Shown here: piece after piece, positions 34,809 to 44,860 of the stretch | Position numbering within the stretch: the stretch's first letter is position 1 | Layout of the letters: every line of letters starts with the position of its first letter | Source: Podospora comata | Lineage: Eukaryota > Ascomycota > Sordariomycetes > Sordariales > Podosporaceae | Reading direction: 5' to 3' | DNA length: 64,000 bases | Assembly: GCA_017354895.1 (NCBI GenBank) | Contig: CP071495.1 | Coordinates: 1,099,001 to 1,163,000, forward strand | Program-made: the position numbers and the translations under genes | Notes under the pieces: model-generated | Database searches by the model: none | Seen by the model: the letters and a program-made list of their open reading frames with translations, nothing else | What the model was told of the DNA's origin: nothing

Positions 34809-35460
34809 TATGAAAAGGAAAGCAGATCTCCTGCTGGCGGCGGACTGGGTATCTTGAGGTGAAGGACGATGATTTGATATATCCGGGCAGAAACCCAAAA
34901 GCAAAGAGGAAAGTAGATGGAAATTGGTAGTCAGCTAGTTAAGTTTGTTGGCGGGGCTCGGTTTCAACCCAAGAGCCAGATGCGTCGGCTGGATTCCACA
35001 CAAGTCGATGGAGGGGTTAAGGTTGGAGGTGGGATATGCGTGGGTCTGGAACCTTGACGTTTACAGAAAATATCCGGCCAATGGCGGGCAGCTGCAAGAA
35101 ACTGTAGCAGCTATTATGTAGCACTCCGGCACTAGTACCAAACGGGAGAGGTGCCGTTTGGGCGCAAATCAAATAGTGGGACTCGCTGATGTCAACTGCA
35201 AACCCCTGGTCTGGGAGCTCTCAACTCGAGCCGCCGACTTCTAAACTTCCAGGCGTTGAACTCACCAACACCGTTGCCCAGAATTGATCACTATTTATAA
35301 GAGTCGAAGTGCCGATATAACCGGGGCAACCACAGTCGCGTGAACTCTCTGAGTATAACTTTTTGGTTACATTATCACATGCTTCTTCTCTGATGACTGA
35401 CTGTCCCAACAACGGCAGCCGATCCTCCTGTTCCGTCACCTATACCTACCTACACCAACA
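34809..35460. other. Divergent promoter, SGT2 / RING-CH ligase
   Basis: About 650 bp shared by two divergently transcribed genes, both with likely roles in membrane-protein handling. No defined site was identified. Confidence 0.55.
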
Positions 35461-37216
35461 ATGGCGACGCCATCAGGCGCAAGCAGCCCAACCGGGTCGC
35501 TCACACCCTCCACCTCAGTTCACCCCTCCATCGTACCAGCACCTTACGCCGAGAACGACCAGCACGTCTGCTTCATCTGCCTCCAGAACGAGAACGACAC
35601 CCCCGACGCGACCTGGGTCCATCCATGCCCATGTACCCTCGAAGCCCACCAAGACTGCATGTTACAATGGGTAGCAGAGATGGAAGTTTCCAACCGGCGG
35701 TCAAAGAACGGTCTCCAATGCCCAGCTTGCAAATCCCCCATCACAGTCGAAGAACCCTACGATGCCATCGTCGCCTTGCGCAACCGCTTCAACCGGAAGT
35801 TCAGCCGAATATCCCCAGGCCTTCTTGTCCTCATAGTCAGCGAATGCAGCGTTGTTGGCGCCGCTAGCTATGGCTTTGCTGCGATCACAGTATTTGCCGG
35901 GCGGAGGGCTGTCGCGTCCATGGTTGACAAGATGGGGGTAATACCTACGGTAATTACATGCTCCTTGATCGGGCCGGGGTTGGTGCTGTCAAGGTGGTTG
36001 GCTTCCTTGGGCAACTTGGTGGTGTTGCCAGTTAGTGCACTGGTAAGTTCCCCCCTCATGTCAATTCTCACCACTTCAAATTATCTGCTAACATCCTCTA
36101 CAGTACAGCACGTTCCTAATCGGCCGCAATCAACCTCTCACCTGGCCCCCATCACCAGTATGGGCCGTGGCTTTGATGCCGAGCGTCCAATTCGCTTACA
36201 CGTTTCTCTACTACGAGCTCTTTGGCAAGCTAGAAAAGCGACTCAACCGAGCCCTCCGTGGCAGGCCCATGGATGAAGAGCCGCCGAACGAGGCACAGCA
36301 GCAACAGCAACCACCACCTATCCAAGCTGTCGCAGCTAATGGCCAGCAGCAACAACGGCAACCTGGCGAACAACAACAACCACCACCACAAAACGGAGCA
36401 GGAAACAACAACAACAACAACAATCAAAGAGAAGGCGAAAACGGAGAAGAAGGCATGTGGGACGCGGTAATCAATCTCGGCCGCGCGGTGGTGGGCCTCT
36501 TTGGGGATGACGACGACCAAGCAGATGCTGATCTTGATGACGACGATGTAATGGGCAGAGCCGATGAAATCGTCTTTGAGGTGCAGCTCAATCTCGGAGA
36601 TGACGGGCATGACCATGATCATGATCATCACCACCACCATCACAACGATGACGATCAAGATGAAATGGAGAATATTCATATGGATGTGGCTGTTCCTGCT
36701 GGGCTTCCTGCACCTCCGCCGGCAGCGGCACAACAACCGGCTCCTCCGCCACAGAACAACAACCGCCGCAACCACCGCAACCGCGACAACAACGAAGTTG
36801 CCCGTCCACCACCCGGCCCGAACGGGGAGGGGGAAACGAATTTCTTGTCGCTGTTTATTAATTCGATAGTCTCGTCGCTTCTCATGCCGGTGATTTCGTT
36901 TGGCATGGGGGAGGCGATTCGGTTCTTGGCGCCCAAGTCGTGGGTTACGAGGTCGATCTTTCAAAGGGATTCAATCTGGTCGTCGATTTGGGGTGGTGGT
37001 GGGAGGAGGAGGACTATTCCTACTGCTGCTGGGACTGGCGGGGTGTTTGCGCCTAGTATACTGCAGCATCAGTGGGGGAGGAGTTTGGTCGGGGGGTGTT
37101 TGTATGTGGTGCTGAGGGACGCCTGGACGCTGTATGTCAAGTGGAGGAGGGTGCAGGTGAAGCAGAATAGGAGGGTGAAGAATGTGGAGAGACGGGCGGC
37201 GGGGAAGGATAACTAG
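35461..37216 (+). CDS. Membrane-embedded RING-CH (MARCH-like) E3 ubiquitin ligase
   Basis: A 564-residue protein; exons 35461-36042 and 36104-37216 (GTAAGT donor, CTACAG acceptor, phase 0). The N-terminal RING-CH finger shows the C4HC3 order: C37, C40, C56, C58, H63, C66, C87, C90. Hydrophobic segments follow: SPGLLVLIVSECSVVGAASY, VIPTVITCSLIGPGLVL, and ALMPSVQFAYTFLYYELFG. A long low-complexity insert has Gln/Asn runs, an acidic stretch, and a His/Asp run (HDHDHDHHHHHH). A final hydrophobic part lies around FINSIVSSLLMPVISFGMGE, with a basic tail. Layout is closest to MARCH5-type ligases of the mitochondrial outer membrane or ER; which membrane is not determined. It sits divergent from SGT2 and convergent with GAL1. 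Confidence 0.82.
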
Positions 37217-37509
37217 GAGGAGGAGAAGGGGGGTAGATCATTTGTAATGAGACTATATTTTGTATTACTATCTGGAAAGTTAGGTGATTTGGCGGTTAGG
37301 ATGGGGCTACCTAGGTTGGGCTTATGAACAGCGTAACTGCATTGGTCTATTTTTGTTGAGAATATTACGAGAGGGTGGACAGACAGAAAAGAGAGCTTCC
37401 AGAATAGGTTCACTGAAAGTGAAATGGAAACCCAAAGGCAATTGAACAAAAAATGTTTCAACTACTTCTCAGTTCATGAATTCTCTAGGTAACCCAAGCC
37501 CCAACCATC

Positions 37510-39179
37510 TCAATACACCTCACTACCCCTATCCCTATCATCCACCACCACCGGCCCGGGCTTATCGTCCACCAAGTAAACCGCGCTCCCACTCCCCGGT
37601 TTACTCACCACCACCGCAGCCTCCTTCTGCTCCTCGCTCAAGTCCAACTTGCTGTAATACTCCCTCTCGCACGCCTCCCTCACAGCCTTGACCTTGCCAG
37701 CAGGCACGAGATGGACCGAACAACCACCCCACCCAGCACCCGTCAGTCTACTCCCATAGCTCCCCGCCTTTCTCGCGATAGAACACAGCTCGTCAATCTC
37801 CTTGCAGCTGCACTCGTAGACATCCCGGCACGAGTCCTGGGTTTGGTTGAGCAGGTCACCTAATTGGGCATTGTACTCTGATGTGTCATCCGTGTTTGTC
37901 GGTTGCTGCTCAAGCAAGGACATAAACTTTAGCACCCTTAACGCTTCGCTAAACACGTGGAGGGCTCTCTGTCTCAACTTGAACTTCTCCGCCCGGACGG
38001 GGAAGCGAGAGGTGAATTTCTTGTTGAGTTCATCGACTGAGATGTTAAGGACGGCGGCGATCTCTTCGCGGGTATAGCCGTCCCTCTTGTCGAGCTTTTC
38101 TGCTGTGAGAGCAACCAACTCTTCAAGTTGGGACTCGGTCGACTTGGACTTTGTCGCGCCAGAAGAGTGCTCCTGGAGGGCAAAGTACGTTTCGTGAAAG
38201 CCGTGAAGACTGACCGAGAGCGGGCTGGCGTCAGATGGGAGTTGAGTTCCGGGGGGGTTGAGAACGGCGTTGAGGTAGGCAGCGGCGAGAGAGCATTCTA
38301 CCACCCGGAGGTTGTAGTGGACGGGGCCAGTGACGAACTTGTCGGCTGTGACGAAGGATTGGGCGATGAGGAAGGTGAGTTCGGGGTTAGTCTTGGGGAA
38401 CGAGACCGGGCGGACTTTGAGGGAGGGAGTGAAGGAGACGAAGAGGGCTGAGCCGCGTTCTGAGAAGACGGAGGCGGATTGGTCCATTCTGGAGACATGT
38501 CAGCGATGGTCATGAATGGTATAAGATGGTGATGAACTTACCCGCCCGAGTTGACACCAACCGCCCGCTCGCTCACAATAGCCAGCTCAGTCAACTCAGT
38601 CTTGTCCACAGTCTTCTCACCATTGGCCACCATGACAGCCAGAGCACTCGAGCTCACAAACGCAGCGCTGGAGCTCAAGCCACCACCCGCCGGAACTGTC
38701 CCATCCATCAAGATTTGCATGCTCTTTGGCTCGAAGTCATTGCCGTGCTTCTTGCGCAGCAGCTCCAAAGCACCCCTGAGGCCAGACTTGAAGTAGTTGG
38801 TCCACTCGTGAACAGTAGCATCGATATCCACGGCTTCATAGGGAATGTCAAACTCGTGAGCAGGGAATTTGGCGTCTTGAACATTGGCGATCTTGATCTT
38901 GTAGTGGCCTTCCTTGGTGTTGGTAGAGGCAACCTTGGTTGATACAGCAAGGAGTGAGTCGGCAGTGATGGCCATGGGGAGGACGGGGTAGAGAGAGTAG
39001 TCGATGTGCTCGCCGATGATGTTCACTCTGCCGGGTGATCTAGCCACGAACTCGGCTGGCTGGCCGTAGATGGTCTGGAAGCGAGCGAGGAGGTTGTTCC
39101 ATCTCTTTGCTTGAGTGCCGATGGCATCAACGGTGTAGATGTCGCTCAGAGAGCTGGCGACGGGGACAGGGCCGGCCAT
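37510..39179 (-). CDS. GAL1: Galactokinase
   Basis: A 538-residue GHMP-family kinase that phosphorylates galactose at C1 in the first committed Leloir step, in the cytosol. Exons are 39179-38542 and 38488-37510 (GTAAGT donor, CTCCAG acceptor, phase 2). The substrate signature GRVNIIGEHIDYS starts at residue 50. The ATP loop is GTVPAGGGLSSSAAFVSSSAL; the intact SSSAA supports an active kinase, since the yeast sensor Gal3 lacks two residues here. The catalytic Asp is in the GGMDQSASVF segment across the intron. The C-terminal motif is RLTGAGWGGCSVHLVP. Length fits fungal galactokinases (about 520-530). No other galactose gene is nearby. Confidence 0.96.
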
Positions 39180-40626
39180 TTTGGATGGTAGCCTCCGGTT
39201 CTAGGGCAGGTATCTTGTCGTAAAGGTGAGCTCTGGGACCGGCAGATCGTAAAAGAAGGTATTCATATACCGGAGGGTATCGTGGTGATGCGAATGATTA
39301 GGGTGAGGTTGTGGTGAGCGAAAGATATGTGCCCCGCGTTCAGTCGATGAGAAGTAAAATGCCCCGCACTACGGTCATGAGGCCGTATAATTTGGGAAGT
39401 ACGATGGCGGGCAGCTGCACACCTGTTCAACCTGTTCAACGGTGGAATTGACCAATAGCTGCTGTCAAGGAGATGTTTGTGCAGGCAAATTAGACAAATG
39501 CTTCCACATCTCGCCTGTCCACGGTGTCGTCATGCCCTCTGTCTCCCCACACGAGCTGCTTCTCGCCGAGTATTTGACCGCAGCGGAGCTCATGCAGTCC
39601 TCCTTCTTTTACATGTCATTATGTTCAGGTAAAGGTCTCGATGCCGAAAAGACAAATCCTTCATTCGAGGTAGCCGTTATCTACATCTCAAACACTACTC
39701 TGTATGTGTTCATTATTGCGCCCATAACCAAAAACTTGATCCTTGGAACCCCCAAGATTTGGAGAACTGGCGGGGTTTGCTCCGGAGTCTGGAGCCACGG
39801 GGCCGATCCCGGCGGCTCCACACTCCAACCCCCGGCTCCGCTAGCCCCGGACTTGGTGTAAGTGGCACCTTGATTTCCGAGGAACAGGCTTTTCCTCAGG
39901 CGTGTCAGGGTTCAAGAAGAAGAACTTTCAGCATCACAAATCCATAATCGCCATCTCTGGTGGAAAAAAGGTCCTTGTCATGTGAACTCGGTGCTGTATC
40001 TACCAGCCATGCCAAATACTTCATATGCACCGCAGAAACAGTTAATTTTGCGATTTTAATAGGTGTAAAACTGAGCCAAACAAATAACCATTGACAAACA
40101 TACTCATACACCAACAACAATCTATTTTTGACATTTCTCACCACCATATCTGATGAAAATCACCTGCCAAACCACCACACCCACTCCCAATCCCCATCCT
40201 ATCATATTTCCCCTAGACAGGTCAAAAAAGCAAAATCAGCAAATGTTGCTACAACTCCAGATTCCCACATTTCCGATTGCAGAAAACATCAAAATGCTAG
40301 CAACCACACAAATCTCAAGACTCGAAACCCCATCGCACATGTACACCATCACCATTCAACCCCCCTCTCCTCTCCCGTCCTCTCTCTCCCACCCCCCCCC
40401 CCCTTAGTCACCTATCCTCCCAGATTTCGGATCTGTTTTTTCATCTCAAACCACCCATCCCATCATGACGTGTCCCAAACCCCAAAACTCAAAACGCAAC
40501 ACAGGCACCGTACGGATATTTCTGCTGGTCGTCATCAGCACCACAAGAGTGTTATGTGCTTGCCGGGTTGTTTCGTCTCTCCCCCTCCCTCCACCTGCAA
40601 AAATGATCGGTCGGTCGGTGATAGGG
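39180..40626. other. GAL1 promoter and metallothionein 3' flank
   Basis: About 1.4 kb without a supported gene. The part near 40340-40440 is strongly C-rich. Confidence 0.5.
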
Positions 40627-40808
40627 TTATTTGTCTTCCTTGGGGTGCTTTTCGCACCAAAACAACAAAACAAGCATTAGCGGGTGTTTCTTCTTTCATA
40701 TGGAAAGGAAAGGAGGTAGGTTGGAATGCGTACAGGGCAGTTGGTGCATGTGCACTGGCCCTTGGGGCAGGTGCACGTTCCCGAGGTTGAGCAGCCGCAG
40801 TCACTCAT
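40627..40808 (-). CDS. Copper metallothionein (Neurospora type)
   Basis: A tiny cysteine-rich copper-binding protein of about 31 residues. Exon 1 (40808-40734) encodes MSDCGCSTSGTCTCPKGQCT followed by CTNCP. Exon 2 (40647-40627) would add HPKEDK and a stop. The seven Cys follow the order CxC-x5-CxC-x4-CxC-x2-C, nearly the spacing of the 26-residue Neurospora crassa copper metallothionein (also seven Cys). The Neurospora gene is likewise interrupted by one intron near its 3' end, as I recall. The 86-nt intron has a GTACGC donor and an AAAAG acceptor, so the last six residues are tentative. It probably buffers Cu(I) in the cytosol. Confidence 0.75.
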
Positions 40809-41493
40809 CGTGGTGGTGGTGGTGGTGGTGGTGTGGGGGGGGGGTGGGGTTTTCTTTGTCTTTCTCAAACCAAGTATGATTTTCGATTGATGTACGATGA
40901 GGATATTTTTTGCTGTGGGAAATTGCAGAAACGAAAATGACGGTTCAAGTTGAGGGAGTAAAGGTAAGACGGGGAACTTCCGGGAGGAGGGGCTATATAG
41001 TTGATGATGGGGCTGTCAAGGCAGCAAGAATCTTATTCAAACCTATGGACGGACCGGGGCCGCGTGTTCGGCGGATCTTATCCTGGTGGCTGATCGGGGA
41101 GGGCTTTTGGGGGATGACGTCGGGGGGACGTCAACAAAGACGGGGTTCTAGGGGTCCACGCTGTGACGCCAGGGCGGGAGTACGAAATGTGGCTGGTTTG
41201 GTGGTGAATGAATCGTGATAGAGGTGAGCTAATGATTCGTATTGGGGGAGCTAGATAGGCGGAGGGTGTTTCCGGTGGGAGCGGCGACATCGATAAGGTT
41301 CGTGAGTTGGGATGAATGAAGATGCCAACCTCTCCTGAACTTTTGATCAATTGATTATGGACATGTCTAGCGTGTATGTCACTGAAGAGTGGATTTGCTT
41401 GTCAGTTCTGTGGCCTATCGAAATGAAAGTCATTTGTTCCATTACTTGTTTCTACATGTATGATCACAGCGCATCTCGTGGTCGCATCATCAT
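40809..41493. other. Metallothionein promoter and F-box gene 3' flank
   Basis: Immediately upstream of the metallothionein ATG is a (CAC/GTG)n run with a poly-G/C stretch, about 40811-40853, presumably in the 5' leader. No other gene is seen. Confidence 0.55.
40811..40853. repeat. GTG trinucleotide and G-rich run
   Basis: A run of GTG triplets followed by a G homopolymer-rich stretch adjoins the metallothionein start codon, in its presumed 5' leader (CAC on the coding strand). Confidence 0.85.
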
Positions 41494-43461
41494 CTAAATG
41501 TCAGGCCCCGCACCCCCGACCACATCTTCGCCATTGTCGTCGAGAATGTCAGACAGAGGATAACTCCACCAATTCTCCCACCACTTATCACTTCCCCCCT
41601 CACGCGGAGGCCATACCTGTTTCCAAAGCTCCTTGACTTCTTGATCATGCGTCTTCTTAAGACATTCCAATGCCTTGTCCCTGCCGCCAGTCTCCTTGGT
41701 AACCTCACGCACCTCCACTTCGGGTGATTCTACATCCTGTCTTGTGCAGATCCATGTACGACCACCGACAACCTCCACGATATCTTCCCAACTGGCGTCG
41801 TAGGATGATGACACGGCGTGGTAAGATCTGAGGGCCCTGGCGGAATCTTGGATCGGGAGGCATTCGATTTTGAGCCGTTCCAATGGGCACTTTCTTGCTG
41901 CAATCTTTCGAAAGATGGCACGAGCCAAAGTCTCATCGACGGCAATCTCGACTAAAGCCTTCCGAACGTCTCGAAACTTGTCCCATGACAGATCCATGAT
42001 CGCGCTGATGGGAGGAGGGTATTGCGGTTCTGGACAGACAAACTGCAGCACAACCCGTCGGAGCCGTGGCAAACGCCCAAGAAGTCGGTAGATGGCAGTT
42101 TCATGCGGTCCCGCCTCACGCGCTAGACGTAGGCGGACGTCTTCCAGGTTTGGACACCACTGAATCAGCTGTCGCACCTGGGGATGATCCAGGGGCGCAA
42201 AAGGGTAAATCTGAAGTTTGCGCAAGGCCAGGCGTGGGCCGTCGTGGATCCCTTGAAAGGTCGTCTCATCGAGATTGCCGCTCAGCTTGAGGGTGTCGAG
42301 ATGAGGTAGAACTGAAAGCAACTGGCCGAGGTTGTTGTGCATGTCTTTCCAGTCGACTGATAGGCTCCTGAGGCAAGGGATCTCGCCCTCTGCTGCCATC
42401 GAAATCAAGGACGTGACGTCCAAAGAGAGGCATGGCGATAGCTCGAGGTGACGCAGTTCTATGAAGGATCGAAGAGGTTTCCAGGCTGCAATATGATTGG
42501 GCAGTTCGTAAATAAAGCCAGATGAGTGCAATGTGAGCGACTCCAATGGGTGCTTTTCGGGCTTCTTCGAAATGTTGCCGTCGGTAGCACCGGCTTGCTC
42601 TAGAAAGTCCTCCCAAGAGGAGTCGGGCTGATAAGCCCCGTGCCGCACCGCCATATTATCGTACCTGTAGTCAAGCTTGAACTTCCTCAGAGAAGGCGAG
42701 TTCACTATCAACCAGTGGAGGGCCTCTGTATTGAAGCTTTTCTCTGCTTCGTCGCTATATGGCTCGTACTTCATGTCGATGCTGTAGAGACAGGGAGATG
42801 TAAGCAAAGCATACTCATCGGCGTCTATAGCTTGAACGTTACTTGCGGACAAGTAAAGACTCCGCAGACTGAAGGTATGCATATGCAGGCGACTCCGGGG
42901 ATGGCGTTGGTGCAATGCCTCGAGTACACATCGCGGTATTTGGTGGGTGCAGGCGTAGATAAGATCTCTCAGGCCAGATAGCTGGCCTATGAGGTCGGCG
43001 AAGGGTTGCCATGCCTCGTTCAGCTCTTGTTTGCGCTGTGAGTCGTATTTGGGAAGATTAGGCCTGAAATAGCTCGAGTCATAAACGTCCTCCGTTTCAC
43101 TGTCTCCTTCATTGTCGGGCGACTCGTTCCAACCACCGTTGGCGAGGAATCTTCCGTCGACACCGTTTGGGCCAAGATGATCAGTTCCCAAGAGGAGAAA
43201 ACCCCTCAGCGTGATTCGACGGACGTGATGGGAGCGATTGTCGACGGCGAGAGTTGCTCTCAGTTCTTCCACATCACGATCGAACTTGTCCCTCTCGCGC
43301 GCGGTGAGCTTAAGGCTGGTGAAGCGGCGTGGTGCCGCTGCTTGACAGCAGAACTTGCTGGCCAAGGAAAAAGGGCGGATGCTGTCTTGATGAAGGAAGT
43401 TGGCGAGGTACTGGGCGATGTGTAAAGGGAGCCTCTCTAGAAGGCAAGGTTGCTGAGACAT
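41494..43461 (-). CDS. F-box protein with leucine-rich C-terminal region
   Basis: A 655-residue intronless protein. The N-terminus contains an F-box-like motif (LLERLPLHIAQYLANFLHQD, then SIRPFSLASKFCCQAAAPRR), which would bind Skp1 in an SCF ubiquitin ligase. The rest has irregular leucine-rich segments such as LESLTLHSSGFIYELPNHI, ELRHLELSPCLSLDVTSLIS, CLRSLSVDWKDM and LRKLQIYPFAPLDH, suggesting a degenerate LRR substrate-binding solenoid. The C-terminus is acidic and Gly-rich (DDNGEDVVGGAGPDI). F-box/LRR proteins of this kind are highly expanded in filamentous fungi and no specific target can be named. It is divergent from the chitinase. Confidence 0.82.
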   Translation of the reverse strand: MSQQPCLLERLPLHIAQYLANFLHQDSIRPFSLASKFCCQAAAPRRFTSLKLTARERDKFDRDVEELRATLAVDNRSHHVRRITLRGFLLLGTDHLGPNGVDGRFLANGGWNESPDNEGDSETEDVYDSSYFRPNLPKYDSQRKQELNEAWQPFADLIGQLSGLRDLIYACTHQIPRCVLEALHQRHPRSRLHMHTFSLRSLYLSASNVQAIDADEYALLTSPCLYSIDMKYEPYSDEAEKSFNTEALHWLIVNSPSLRKFKLDYRYDNMAVRHGAYQPDSSWEDFLEQAGATDGNISKKPEKHPLESLTLHSSGFIYELPNHIAAWKPLRSFIELRHLELSPCLSLDVTSLISMAAEGEIPCLRSLSVDWKDMHNNLGQLLSVLPHLDTLKLSGNLDETTFQGIHDGPRLALRKLQIYPFAPLDHPQVRQLIQWCPNLEDVRLRLAREAGPHETAIYRLLGRLPRLRRVVLQFVCPEPQYPPPISAIMDLSWDKFRDVRKALVEIAVDETLARAIFRKIAARKCPLERLKIECLPIQDSARALRSYHAVSSSYDASWEDIVEVVGGRTWICTRQDVESPEVEVREVTKETGGRDKALECLKKTHDQEVKELWKQVWPPREGGSDKWWENWWSYPLSDILDDNGEDVVGGAGPDI

Positions 43462-43701
43462 GGTTGGGACGAAGCAACTTGGACGGAAAAAAGTCCAAAG
43501 GTCGCGTTATTGTGAGAAGAAGTGAGGCTGCTTCAGGCAGCATCAGGATTACAGTTTCGGGAGCTCAGCTCGGCGGCTAGATACACGTGATGTGTGTAAT
43601 TACATAGATTTCGTCCAAAGCCGTCTTTTTCCATCAACATTACCACCACCGTGCTTTTTCAAGCTCCCAGCAGAACTACACGCAGTCACTCTGAAGATTT
43701 G

Positions 43702-43758
43702 AAATCGCATCATTGTACAAAAATCGCATCATGGCACGAAAATCACATCATTGTACAA
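43702..43758. repeat. Three tandem 19-bp units
   Basis: Units at 43702-43720, 43721-43739 and 43740-43758 share the frame AAATCGCATCATTGTACAA; the middle one differs by a few bases. Confidence 0.85.
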
Positions 43759-44780
43759 AAGCCGCCATTGTGTGTTCCAGGTTGGCCCGCCTTTCTTCCC
43801 CCACGCTGGATGATGCTTCATCGATTTGAAGATTATCAGGAGGGCTCAGCATCCGGTGACTATGATGGATCTAACGGGTAGCTAGACTAGTGACTTCCGA
43901 TGTGAATGTGATCGCGTACCTGCAGGCAGAAAACTTCCTGACTAACGGTGAAACGCAATATGAACCAACGACAAATCCTAGTAGTACAAGCTAGTCAACG
44001 GCCAAGCTCTATTCTATGTTTTCACGTCGTAGAATTCGACAACCTATGTAACCTCCTTACAGAAACATCAACATGCAGCGCAGCCTTCGCTTTCGACTAG
44101 CGTTCAACAACTCGCTAGCCCACGAGAGGCTGACAGCCAAGTTCCAACCACCATATGAAAGGATGGCCAAGCATGGAAGCAAAGCGCTGGGCTTCGGAGT
44201 CGACTACCCAAACAACTATTGTTATTGGAATCTTAGTCATGGGGTGAATGGATGAGATGGTCAGAGCTGACAGGATGATCGAGGTCAGTGACAACGAACA
44301 TGTGCTTCTCAATATCAAATAATATCTGTCGGTTAACGTTTGTAGTTTTGGTACAGAACAAGGAACAAGGCTAGCAAGTGTCCTCCTATTTCGGCAGAGT
44401 GGTGACCGCTTCAAACCTGCGCGTCATCACGGGCCGCTTGTCGAATTTGTACGACTTACGCGTGATACGTTGGTGCTCAGCACGATGGCAGGATGCAGGT
44501 ACCAGGCATGGGGTGACCGTTGAGGGGTTCCAAAGACCGGGATACTTATCACGACGCTTGTACCTGCCAGCCTAGGACTACACATATCCGTTACCCTGTG
44601 GTCCATTTTCAACACCTGCGTCTAACTTCCTCTCCTGGGGCAGGCTAGTGTCAAACTGGTAGAGTAACGTGGGAAATTGGAATAGCTGACGTGTCTTGAG
44701 GTAGGAACTCATTATTCTCGCAAATGTTGCCATCCACGGAATAACAAGGGGAGATGAAATCGCGAGCATGAGACGATCCG

Positions 44781-44790
44781 ACTATAAGAG
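44781..44790 (+). promoter_or_regulatory. TATA-like element upstream of chitinase
   Basis: ACTATAAGAG lies 71-80 bases upstream of the modelled ATG, a plausible core-promoter distance. If functional, it argues that transcription starts close to this ATG and that no signal-peptide exon exists further upstream. Confidence 0.3.
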
Positions 44791-44860
44791 CCCCAAGTCT
44801 TCTCTCGTGGTGAAGCATCTGTTCTGACTGTAGGCCACCCAACAAAGGCGAAGAATCAAC

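Larger units (their letters stand above)
43462..44860. other. Divergent region, F-box gene / chitinase
   Basis: No gene supported. It holds a 19-bp triple repeat (listed) and a TATA-like ACTATAAGAG at 44781-44790, 71-80 bases before the chitinase ATG. I looked for an upstream signal-peptide exon and found none. Confidence 0.5.
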
